A stretch of 52,013 nucleotides of DNA from Candidatus Rokuibacteriota bacterium (GTDB lineage: Bacteria; Methylomirabilota; Methylomirabilia; Rokubacteriales; CSP1-6), in assembly GCA_003220315.1 (NCBI GenBank), contig QHSA01000157.1, forward strand, positions 1 through 52,013. The letters run 5' to 3'. The notes below the pieces were generated by a model. The model was not told the DNA's origin. It searched no databases and saw nothing but the letters and a program-made list of their open reading frames with translations. The first letter of the stretch is position 1. Each line of letters opens with the position of its first letter. A program made the position numbers and the translations under genes. Below, in pieces: positions 1 through 7,366 of the stretch.

Positions 1-260
1 GTCATCTTCGCATTCACATCAACAATCAGGACGTCAGCGGGATCGGCGTGGACACGGGAAGCCGGTATCAGATACCGACCACGAGCGACAGCAGCGCGTA
101 CTTTGGTTCGGCGACGACGATGACCCTGACAGTGAACACCCGCGTCGTCGCGCAGGGATCGACGCCGAACTTCAATATGCGCGAGCTGATCCACGTCACC
201 GTGAACGCGAACGGCGTCACGACAGCGTCCGTCGACAACCCCTCGATGGACTGCAATTGA
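1..260 (+). CDS. 3' end of an unrecognised, probably exported protein
   Basis: The reading frame is open from the window edge (first full codon at 3) to a TGA at 258-260, giving about 85 C-terminal residues. The gene begins upstream, so the internal GTG at 48 is probably not the real start. The sequence is rich in Thr, Ser, Val and Asn with alternating hydrophobic residues, suggesting a beta-rich extracytoplasmic protein, and it ends in Asp-Cys-Asn. I do not recognise the family. It is followed after 33 bp by the MetE-like gene on the same strand. Confidence 0.6.
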   Translation, partial: HLRIHINNQDVSGIGVDTGSRYQIPTTSDSSAYFGSATTMTLTVNTRVVAQGSTPNFNMRELIHVTVNANGVTTASVDNPSMDCN

Positions 261-293
261 CCCTGGTATCATGGGCGTCGGACGCGCGGGAGG

Positions 294-1385
294 ATGCCGA
301 CCTATCGTAGCGACGTCGTAGGAAGCCTCCTGCGCCCGGCGTACCTCGTCGCGGCGCGGCGGGACGTCGAGGGCGGACGCCTCACGCCAGCCGAGTTCAA
401 GGGGCTCGAGGACCGGGCCGTCGACGAGGCCATCGAGCTCCAGGAAACCGCCGGGCTCGCGGTCGTCACCGACGGTGAGATGCGGCGCTACGCCTTCTTC
501 GGCCATCTGATCGAGGCGCTCGACGGCTTCGACAAGCTCGGGGGCTGGGCGATTCCCTTCCGCAACGAGCAGGGGGCCGAGCTCGTCTTCAAGCGCCCCG
601 TGGTGGTCGAGCGACTCCGCTGGCGCCGGAGTATGTGCGCCGAGGAATGGGTCTATCTGCGCGGGCACGCCCGGCGCCCGGGCAAGACCACGCTCATCAG
701 CGCCCAGCAGGCGGCCGCGTATTACGACCCGGACAAGTCGCGCGCGGCCTACCCGACCCGTGACGCCTACCTGGCCGACGTGGTCGACTTCACCCGGCGC
801 GAAGTGGCGGAGCTCGTGCGTCTGGGCTGCACCTATCTGCAGATCGACGCGCCTCAGTACGCGGCGCTGCTCGACCCGTCGATCCGGGAGGGCTACCGCC
901 GGCGCGGCAGCGATCCCGAGCGGCTCATCGACACGTGCATCGAGATGGACAATGCCGTGATCGGCGACCATCCCGGCATAACATTCGGTCTGCACATCTG
1001 CCGCGGTAACAATCAGTCGATGTTCTACGCGAGCGGGGGCTACGAGCCCATCGCCGAGCGGGTGTTCCGGCGTACGCGCTTCCAGCGCTTTCTCCTCGAG
1101 TACGACGACGAGCGCTCCGGGAGCTTCGAGCCGCTCCGTGCCGTGCCCGACGACCGGATCGTGGTGCTCGGCCTGGTGACGACCAAGAAGGCCCGTCTCG
1201 AGACGGTGGAGGAGCTCGGGGAGCGGATCGAGGCCGCCGCCAAGATCGTCCCGCGGGAGCGCCTGGCGCTCTCACCGCAGTGCGGTTTCGCCTCGACACT
1301 GGAGGGCAACCGCATCACGCCCGAGGCCCAGCAGAAGAAGCTCCAGGTCGTCGCCGCCACCGCGCGCGCCGTGTGGGGCGGCTAG
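294..1385 (+). CDS. Cobalamin-independent methionine synthase (MetE C-terminal domain)-like methyltransferase
   Basis: A 363-aa single-domain member of the UROD/MetE-like TIM-barrel superfamily. An N-terminal VGSLLRP element matches the usual start of MetE-like barrels. The zinc ligand set of MetE can be placed: His234-x-Cys236 (LHICRGN), a Glu near 269, and Cys330 (SPQCGF). It lacks the N-terminal duplicated barrel of full MetE (about 750 aa), as do archaeal-type and xenobiotic-linked homologues that use other methyl donors. The substrate cannot be read from sequence; a cytoplasmic zinc methyltransferase or C-S/C-O cleaving enzyme is likely. The GGGAGG before the ATG directly abuts it, so initiation may be SD-independent. 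It converges on the luciferase-like gene 15 bp downstream. Confidence 0.85.
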   Translation: MPTYRSDVVGSLLRPAYLVAARRDVEGGRLTPAEFKGLEDRAVDEAIELQETAGLAVVTDGEMRRYAFFGHLIEALDGFDKLGGWAIPFRNEQGAELVFKRPVVVERLRWRRSMCAEEWVYLRGHARRPGKTTLISAQQAAAYYDPDKSRAAYPTRDAYLADVVDFTRREVAELVRLGCTYLQIDAPQYAALLDPSIREGYRRRGSDPERLIDTCIEMDNAVIGDHPGITFGLHICRGNNQSMFYASGGYEPIAERVFRRTRFQRFLLEYDDERSGSFEPLRAVPDDRIVVLGLVTTKKARLETVEELGERIEAAAKIVPRERLALSPQCGFASTLEGNRITPEAQQKKLQVVAATARAVWGG

Positions 1386-1400
1386 GAGCTCCGAGGCCCG

Positions 1401-2447
1401 TCACCGGAGGGCCGGAATCACCTCGTGGGTGAGGATGCGCAGGGTCCGCTGCATCCGTTCCATCGGGAGGAGCCCGCCGGGGTTCAACTCGGCGACGATC
1501 CCGGTCAAGCCGAGCTCGTCCCGCAACCGCGCGAGGCGATCGATCAGACCGGCGGCGGTGCCGAACGCGACGCGCGTCTCTAAAATCTCCTCGTACGCCA
1601 GGTGCTCGAGCTTTTCGACCCGGGCGCGCCGCCGCTCGCCGGGCCCGGTGTCGGCGCGCCCGAGCCCCGAGCGCGCCAGCTCGGCGTGACGGCGGAAGAA
1701 GTAGGTGATGTTTTCGCAGGGCTCGTCGATGGCCTCCCGTTCTGTGGCGCCGGCGTAGACGGGGATGCGGAGGCAGACGTCGCCGTGCCCGGCGTGACCC
1801 GCGTCACGCCAGGCCGCGCGGTACGCCTGCAGATGGACCCCGAGCTCCGGGATATCCAGGTCGCGGAGCCCGACGAACAGCGGGAGTCCCTGCTGGCCGA
1901 CGAAGGGGAACGTCTCCAGCGAGTTGGCGGCCATCCGGATGGGCGGATGGGGAAGCTGGTACGGGCGTGGTGACACCGTCGCGTTCTCGAATCGATAGAA
2001 CTTGCCCTGGTAGCTGAACGGCGCACCCTTCCACGATTCGAGGATCACCTCCAGCGCTTCCTGGAAGCGCGCCTGGCTCTCGGCATAGGGAATACCGAGG
2101 GCGTCGTAGGCGCGCGGGGAGCCGCTGCGACCGACGCCGAAGTCGAAGCGACCCTCGCTGAGGTGATCCACCGTCGCGACCTCTTCGGCGATCCGCAATG
2201 GATTGCCCAGCGGAAGGACCTGCACGGCCGTCCCCACTCGGACGCGCCGCGTGCGAGCGGCGATGAAGCTCGCCAGCGCGAGCGGCGCCGACTGCACGGA
2301 GCGAGCCGGATTGAAGTGGATCTCGCCGAGCCACACGCCGTCGAGTCCCCAGGCCTCTGCCGCGTCCGCCAGCTCGAGCGTCTCGCGGAACGCTTGAGCC
2401 TCGCCCGCCCCACGGCGTCTCTCCTCGAGGAAGATCCCGAAGTGCAT
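1401..2447 (-). CDS. LLM-class flavin-dependent oxidoreductase (luciferase-like monooxygenase)
   Basis: A 348-aa bacterial luciferase-like (F420/FMN) TIM barrel. The start at MHFGIF (ATG at 2447, preceded by a GGGGGA element) is preferred over an upstream in-frame codon at 2462, because the family begins at this first beta strand. Family features are DGVWLGEIHF after the first helix, the VGTAVQVLPLGNP strand-loop, and HLSEGRFDFGVGRSG, the usual phosphate/flavin-binding segment. Such enzymes use reduced FMN and oxygen to oxidise aldehydes, sulfonates, amines or other organics. The substrate is unknown. It is divergently arranged from the di-heme oxidoreductase across a 270-bp spacer of somewhat lower GC. 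Confidence 0.85.
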   Translation of the reverse strand: MHFGIFLEERRRGAGEAQAFRETLELADAAEAWGLDGVWLGEIHFNPARSVQSAPLALASFIAARTRRVRVGTAVQVLPLGNPLRIAEEVATVDHLSEGRFDFGVGRSGSPRAYDALGIPYAESQARFQEALEVILESWKGAPFSYQGKFYRFENATVSPRPYQLPHPPIRMAANSLETFPFVGQQGLPLFVGLRDLDIPELGVHLQAYRAAWRDAGHAGHGDVCLRIPVYAGATEREAIDEPCENITYFFRRHAELARSGLGRADTGPGERRRARVEKLEHLAYEEILETRVAFGTAAGLIDRLARLRDELGLTGIVAELNPGGLLPMERMQRTLRILTHEVIPALR

Positions 2448-2630
2448 GGTTCCCCCGGACAATGCCCTAGTCGGGCGTCACTGTCAAAGTGCGTGATAAT
2501 TTTCGGCCAATGGTAAGTTTCCGTAAATGTCAGCTAGCCGAAAGAACGTCAGTCGCTTCGCTGACATCTCGTCCCGTCACATCGAAATCAAGCGCGCGAA
2601 TTCTTTTGCTTTGCCAGGGTGCCTCTCCTG

Positions 2631-2646
2631 TGGCACACGCGTTGCT
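2631..2646 (+). promoter_or_regulatory. Sigma-54 (-24/-12) promoter for the di-heme oxidoreductase
   Basis: TGGCACACGCGTTGCT fits the TGGCAC-N5-TTGC consensus at every conserved base, with the GG and GC dinucleotides ten bases apart as sigma-54 requires. The predicted start is near 2657, about 60 nt before the ATG at 2718. No enhancer-binding activator is encoded nearby. Upstream (2448-2630) is AT-richer and contains a loose inverted repeat around TGTCAG/CTGACA. Confidence 0.6.
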
Positions 2647-2717
2647 CCACTCGTCCCCAGAGGGCGGTCACTGGCTTCGCTCATCTGGGAGCGGACTCAC
2701 CGTCGTGGAGCACTCCT

Positions 2718-4064
2718 ATGAAAAAACTCAAGATGCTCATGACCATTGCCGCCGTCGTGCTGGTTGCGGCGGCCGGGGCCCGGGCCCAGTTCTTCGCAAG
2801 AGACCCAGGGGTGCGCGTTGGGCCCGCGGGCGCCGGTGGGATGCTGGACGGCCTGACAGGGCTCCAACCGGACTTCTTCACCACCGGGCTCGGCGAATTC
2901 GAAGAAGCCGACGGGCTCGCGGAAGGGCTCGGCCCACGCTTCAACCTCGACAGCTGCGTCGGCTGCCACTCCCAACCGGCCACCGGCGGGACGAGCCCCG
3001 AAGTGAATCCTCAGGTCGCGGTCGCCACGGCCTTCGGCGCGCTCAACACGGTGCCCTCGTTCATCACCCTCAACGGGCCGGTGCGGGAAGCCCGCTTCAA
3101 GTACACGCCAAACGGCACCCGTGACGGTGGCGTCCACGGGCTGTTCGTCATCAGCGGCCGGAACGACGGGACGGCCGACGCCAGTGGCTGCAACATTCAG
3201 CAAGACAACTTCGCGGCCCAGCTCGCGGCTGGCAACGTGAGCTTCCGGATCCCGACGCCGACGTTCGGCAGCGGGCTGATCGAGCAGATTCCGGACTGGG
3301 CCATTCTCGCCAACCGCAACGCGAACGCGCTCGTCAAGGCGTCGCTCGGTATCTCCGGCCACCCGAACCAAAACGGTAACGACGGAACGATCGCGCGGTT
3401 CGGCTGGAAGGCGCAGAACAAGTCGCTCCTGCTGTTCTCGGGTGAGGCCTACAACGTCGAGATGGGGATCACCAACGAGCTGTTCCAGACCGAGCGCGAC
3501 GAGGCGCCGACCTGTCAGCTCGTGACCACGCCCAACAACGTGACGGCGACGGACGGGACGACCCTGCCCGAGGGGCTGAGCGCCATCGAGAAGTTTGCGT
3601 TCTTCATGCGGTTCCTGGCTCCGCCGACCCCCTCGCCCGACACCCCGGGCGGGGCTGACTCGATCGGCCGGGGCCGCTACTTCTTCGCGGCGGTCGGATG
3701 CGCGCTGTGCCATACGCCAGCGCTCCGAACCGGCCATTCGACAGTCGCGGCGCTCGACTCCAAGCCGGTGAACCTCTTCTCCGACCTGCTGGTCCACAAT
3801 ATGGGGCCGGGCCTGGCCGACGACATCCTCCAGGGCCAAGCCGGAGGCGACGAGTTCAGAACCGCGCCGCTCTGGGGCCTCGGCCAGCGCATCTTCTTCC
3901 TGCACGACGGGCGCGCGACGGATCTGCGGCAGGCTCTCCAGGCGCACAGGAGCTTCGGGAATCTCAAGTACCAGTCGTCGGAAGCCAACACCGTGATCGG
4001 TTTGTACAACTCGCTGAGCGAGTCGCAGAAGCAGGACGTCCTGAACTTCCTCCGGTCCCTCTAG
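2718..4064 (+). CDS. Di-heme oxidoreductase (thiol oxidoreductase/cytochrome c peroxidase-like), periplasmic
   Basis: 448 aa from the ATG at 2718, chosen because it starts a classic Sec signal peptide (MKKLKMLMTIAAVV..., cleavage after ARA) and has GGAG upstream; the frame is open further 5' but codes nothing family-like. Two CxxCH heme c sites are present, C80-VGC-H84 and C328-ALC-H332, as in the di-heme oxidoreductase family (COG3488). The segment FFLHDGRATDLRQAL near the C terminus is also family-typical. Its role is periplasmic electron transfer or a peroxidase-like redox reaction; the partner is unknown. It is transcribed alone from a sigma-54-like promoter and ends at a strong hairpin. 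Confidence 0.88.
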   Translation: MKKLKMLMTIAAVVLVAAAGARAQFFARDPGVRVGPAGAGGMLDGLTGLQPDFFTTGLGEFEEADGLAEGLGPRFNLDSCVGCHSQPATGGTSPEVNPQVAVATAFGALNTVPSFITLNGPVREARFKYTPNGTRDGGVHGLFVISGRNDGTADASGCNIQQDNFAAQLAAGNVSFRIPTPTFGSGLIEQIPDWAILANRNANALVKASLGISGHPNQNGNDGTIARFGWKAQNKSLLLFSGEAYNVEMGITNELFQTERDEAPTCQLVTTPNNVTATDGTTLPEGLSAIEKFAFFMRFLAPPTPSPDTPGGADSIGRGRYFFAAVGCALCHTPALRTGHSTVAALDSKPVNLFSDLLVHNMGPGLADDILQGQAGGDEFRTAPLWGLGQRIFFLHDGRATDLRQALQAHRSFGNLKYQSSEANTVIGLYNSLSESQKQDVLNFLRSL

Positions 4065-4083
4065 GTCCAGACCGTTTGGCTCG

Positions 4084-4113
4084 GGGGCGGCGGCGCAGGA
4101 GAGCCGCCGCCCC
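4084..4113. terminator. Hairpin between convergent genes
   Basis: A perfect 11-bp GC stem (GGGGCGGCGGC / GCCGCCGCCCC) around an 8-nt loop lies between the convergent di-heme oxidoreductase and SDR genes. There is no U-tract on either side, so it is a probable bidirectional 3'-end structure rather than a textbook intrinsic terminator. Confidence 0.5.
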
Positions 4114-4124
4114 GCGCCCCTCCC

Positions 4125-4928
4125 CTACCCCCGCTGGATCTCGAGCGGGAAGACGGTGTCCATCAGCGACGCACCGCCGTCCACCGCGATGACCTGGCCC
4201 GTAATCCAGCCCGCTTCCTCGGCGGCGAGGAGCGTCACAGCATTGCCGATGTCCGCAGGCGTCGTCAGCCGTCCCGCGGGCGTCCATCCGCCCTCGTGCC
4301 AGGCGCGGCTCATCTCCTGCACCGGGGTGGGCAGGCTGTTCAGGACGCTGTCTTCGGTGAGCCCCGGGCTGAGAGCGTTCACCGTAATCCCCCGCTTGGC
4401 CAGCGCCACCGCGAAGTAGCGGACCAACGACTCCATCGCGGCCTTGGCCGACCCCATCGCGACCCAGGGCTGCCAGCTGCCCGTGCGCGCGCTCGGCGCG
4501 TAGGTAACGGCCAGGATCCTGCCTCCCTTGCCCATGAGGCGCGTTGACTCGTGGACGCCGACCAGGAACGCTTTGGCCTGGGAGTCGAGGGCCATGTCCC
4601 ACTTGTCGAGGGTGATGTCCATCGGCGCCTGATAGAACGCCGACAGCTCGGGCCGCGCGTTGCTCACGAAGATATCCAACGCGCCGAACTCGCTCTTGAC
4701 GCGACCGAACATGCGGCGAACGTCGTCGGCGCGCGAGACGTCCGCCTGGACGACGAACCCGTCCGACCCGTGCTTCCGGATGCGTTCGAGCGTGTCCTTC
4801 GCCGCGGCGTCATTCTGGTAGTAGTGGACGGCGACGTTGACGCCCTGCTCCGCGAGCTTCACGGCGATTCCCCTGCCGATGCCACGCGAGCTTCCGGTGA
4901 TCAGCGCGTATTTCCCCTTGGGCGACAT
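4125..4928 (-). CDS. SDR-family oxidoreductase of the FabL/FabI enoyl-reductase type with altered active site
   Basis: 267 aa from the ATG at 4928, which has a GAGGAGG ribosome site and starts one residue group before the Rossmann motif GSSRGIG (12-18). The region from Val141 to Ala171 aligns with the enoyl-ACP reductases FabI/FabL, whose catalytic pair is Tyr-x6-Lys. Here the second tyrosine position is Trp155 while Lys162 and the earlier Tyr143 are kept; position 158 of a classical YxxxK pair is Met. The fold and cofactor site therefore look intact, but the usual proton-donating Tyr is replaced. The C terminus (GQVIAVDGGASL) is normal. Enoyl reduction is the family default; the actual reaction is uncertain. 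Confidence 0.82.
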   Translation of the reverse strand: MSPKGKYALITGSSRGIGRGIAVKLAEQGVNVAVHYYQNDAAAKDTLERIRKHGSDGFVVQADVSRADDVRRMFGRVKSEFGALDIFVSNARPELSAFYQAPMDITLDKWDMALDSQAKAFLVGVHESTRLMGKGGRILAVTYAPSARTGSWQPWVAMGSAKAAMESLVRYFAVALAKRGITVNALSPGLTEDSVLNSLPTPVQEMSRAWHEGGWTPAGRLTTPADIGNAVTLLAAEEAGWITGQVIAVDGGASLMDTVFPLEIQRG

Positions 4929-5011
4929 ACGGACCTCCTCTGGGCGGGCGGGCGAGCGGTTCACTGCAGCGAAGGGTGCGCCGAGCCTAGCCGCCGGCTC
5001 CTGGCTGGTCA

Positions 5012-5041
5012 AGAACCAAAGGCGTCAGAACCAAAGGCGTC
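5012..5041. repeat. 15-bp perfect tandem duplication
   Basis: Two adjacent copies of AGAACCAAAGGCGTC. The right copy runs into the stop codon (TGA, complement of 5040-5042) of the PEP-utilizing gene, so the duplication lies at its 3' end. Confidence 0.85.
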
Positions 5042-6323
5042 AGTGGACCCAGCGAACGACGCCCGTGATGCCGTCGACGGCGACCGTGGCTCCCTCGGGG
5101 ATCCGCCGCGTCGCGCCCCGTGCGCCGAGCACCGCTGGAATGCCGCGCTCCCGCGCCAGCGCGGCAAGGTGCGAGGTGCTGCCGCCGAGCTCGGCCACGA
5201 CTCCGGCCGCGCGCCCCAGCACGACGGCGAGCGCCGGGCCCCCCACCTGCGTGACGACGATGCTGCCGGTCGCGACGCGGTCGAGGTCCCGCTCGTCCAG
5301 GATCAGGCACGCCGGCCCCGTCCCCCACCCGCTCCCCGCCGGTTGACCGGTCAGCGCCGGGTGGCGACTCCAGACCTCGTCCGTCGCGCCGCGCGGCTCG
5401 ACGCGCAGCGGTCGGGATTGGAGGATCCAGAACCCCTGCCGGTCCTTCGCCCACTCGAGCTCGACGGCAGAACCGAGCTCGGACTCCGCCTCGAGCACGA
5501 GGCGCGCGAGCGTGGAGGCCTCAGCGTTGGTCAAACACGGCACCTCGACCCGCTCGGGTTCCACGGCGCGCCAGCGCGGGCCATCACCCGTCGAGACGAT
5601 CAGATGCTCCTTGCGTCCCGGCTCCACCGCCTCGACCGAGGCGTCGCGCCGCACGAGGTAGCGATCGGGCACGACCTCGCCCTGGGCGACCGCCGAGCCG
5701 AGCCCCCACGCACCCGTCAGCACGATGTGCTCGTCCGGAGTCAGACTGAACGCGCCGCCGGCGGCCTCGGCCTCCACCATCCCCTGGATCAGCACCGGCA
5801 TCGCCGACGCCGCCGGATCGACCTGGGAGGCGCGCATATACCGGAGCGCGCGCGGCGACCAGAGCGACGCCCAGCAGGCGCGCACCGCCGTGCCCAGATC
5901 CGCTCGGTCGGCGATGCCGAGAAACGTCTCGAACTGACCGGCGAAGGATGCCAGCGCCGTATCCTCGCAGAGCGCGGACGAGCGAACGGCGAGCTGGCCG
6001 CCGGCTCCGCTCGTCACCCCTCTCCAGGCCGCGTCGAGCGCGGCGCCGACCGCGGGGTCGAGCGGGGCGCGAGCAAGGGCGAGCCGGATCGATAGCGCCA
6101 GACGCCTCGCCTCGGGGCCCCCGGCGCCGGCGACCTCTCGTGCCGTCCGGGCGACACTCGCGAGCGCGACCTGGCGCCGATAGGCGTCAGCGGTGAGGCA
6201 GACGCCGTCGGGCACCGGTAACCCCGCGCGCTGGAGTCGACCGAGCGTCGCCGCTTTGGGCCCGACCCGCGCGGCCGTGGCCGCGTCGGCATCGAGGAGT
6301 CGGACGGCGAGGTCAGGGAACAA
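5040..6323 (-). CDS. PEP/pyruvate-dikinase-like phosphotransferase lacking the PEP-binding barrel
   Basis: 427 aa from a TTG at 6323, which overlaps the end of the alcohol dehydrogenase gene by 11 bp. Residues 1-310 are the ATP-grasp/PEP-pyruvate-binding domain of PEP synthase-type enzymes (VGPKAATLGRL near 20-30, LAVRSSALCEDT near 111-122, closing with LQSRP 301-305). Residues 345-427 form the swivelling phosphohistidine domain with the catalytic His385 in GGSTSHLAALA. The C-terminal PEP-binding TIM barrel of PpsA (about 800 aa total) is absent. Similar two-domain architectures phosphorylate small molecules or act with a separate partner; rifampin phosphotransferase is a three-part relative. 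The substrate is unknown. Likely translationally coupled to the upstream dehydrogenase. Confidence 0.82.
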   Translation of the reverse strand: MFPDLAVRLLDADAATAARVGPKAATLGRLQRAGLPVPDGVCLTADAYRRQVALASVARTAREVAGAGGPEARRLALSIRLALARAPLDPAVGAALDAAWRGVTSGAGGQLAVRSSALCEDTALASFAGQFETFLGIADRADLGTAVRACWASLWSPRALRYMRASQVDPAASAMPVLIQGMVEAEAAGGAFSLTPDEHIVLTGAWGLGSAVAQGEVVPDRYLVRRDASVEAVEPGRKEHLIVSTGDGPRWRAVEPERVEVPCLTNAEASTLARLVLEAESELGSAVELEWAKDRQGFWILQSRPLRVEPRGATDEVWSRHPALTGQPAGSGWGTGPACLILDERDLDRVATGSIVVTQVGGPALAVVLGRAAGVVAELGGSTSHLAALARERGIPAVLGARGATRRIPEGATVAVDGITGVVRWVH

Positions 6324-7335
6324 TGAGGATCCGCAGCACGCGATCGGGATCGCGCTCGTAGTCGCCGAACGCCGCCGCCGCCCGGTGAAGTGGATAGGAG
6401 CCGGTGATGAGGCCGTCCAACTCCACGGCGCCGGTAGCCACGAGCCGGACGGCGGGCTCGAAATCCGCCGGGACGAGCGCGCGCGAGCCCACGAGCGTCA
6501 GCTCCTTCACGTACATCGGGAACGTCGTGAAGTCCTGCACCGGCTCGTGGCTGATCGCGTAGAGCAAGAGCACGCCGCCGGGGCGGAGCATCTCCATGGC
6601 CGAACCCACGAGGCGCGGATCGCCGGTGGTGTCGATCACGAGATCAGCGCCGTGCCCAGCCGTCAACGCCAGCACCTCGGCGACGACGTCGCGCCCCGAC
6701 GGATCGACGGTTGCGTCGGCTCGCATGCGCCGCGCCAGATCGCGCTTCCAGGCGCTCCGCGAGACGGCGACGATCGGGCTCGCACCCGCGAGCTTCGCGA
6801 CCCGCGTGTGGAGGAGTCCCGTGGCGCCCTGGCCGAGCACCACCACGGAGTCGCCGGGATCGATGCGCACCCGCCGCTGCGCGTGGTGCACGGTGGCCAG
6901 GGTCTCGATGAGCGTGGCGGCCTCGAGGCCGATCTCGGGGGGGAGGGGGTGGAGATACCGCTCGGCGAGAACCACCTGCTCGGCCAGCGAGCCGTCGAGC
7001 TCGCGGCCGAGCAGCCCCGCCCGGCGACAGAGGTTCTCGTCGCCCCGCAGGCAGCAGTCGCACGCGCCGCACGCGATGATCGGGTTGATCACGACCCGCG
7101 CGCCCACCGGGATGCGCACATCGGGACCAACCGCCTCCACGACGCCCGTGGCCTCGTGGCCGAGCACCACCGGGTAGCGCACGCCGGGATGCTGCCCGGT
7201 GTAGATGGAAAGGTCCGTGTGGCAGACGGCAGTGGCGGCGACGCGAACGAGCGCCGCGCCCCGACCGGGCCGCGGCGTGGGCCGTTCGGCCACCTCGAAG
7301 CGGCGAGGCGCCTGGAGAACGGCGGTTCGCATCAT
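6313..7335 (-). CDS. Zinc-dependent medium-chain alcohol dehydrogenase
   Basis: 340 aa with the full zinc MDR signature. Catalytic zinc ligands are Cys38 (VCHTD) and His60-Glu61 (GHEATG). The structural zinc loop has Cys89, Cys92, Cys95 and Cys103. A Rossmann region begins at VVVLGQGATG. It oxidises primary or secondary alcohols with NAD(P), cytoplasmic. Two consecutive ATGs open the gene; the ribosome site is weak. It lies between the M24 gene (upstream, 31 bp) and the phosphotransferase gene (overlapping downstream), so the three are probably one minus-strand transcript. Confidence 0.9.
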   Translation of the reverse strand: MMRTAVLQAPRRFEVAERPTPRPGRGAALVRVAATAVCHTDLSIYTGQHPGVRYPVVLGHEATGVVEAVGPDVRIPVGARVVINPIIACGACDCCLRGDENLCRRAGLLGRELDGSLAEQVVLAERYLHPLPPEIGLEAATLIETLATVHHAQRRVRIDPGDSVVVLGQGATGLLHTRVAKLAGASPIVAVSRSAWKRDLARRMRADATVDPSGRDVVAEVLALTAGHGADLVIDTTGDPRLVGSAMEMLRPGGVLLLYAISHEPVQDFTTFPMYVKELTLVGSRALVPADFEPAVRLVATGAVELDGLITGSYPLHRAAAAFGDYERDPDRVLRILIVP

Positions 7336-7366
7336 GTCGCTCGGGGAGAGCTCCCCCGACGGGCCG

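Noticed and set aside
4551-6095. 514-codon plus-strand open frame opposite the PEP-utilizing gene
   Set aside because: Antisense by-product of high GC; the minus-strand protein has clear domains and catalytic residues, the plus-strand translation is Arg/Pro/His-rich without motifs.
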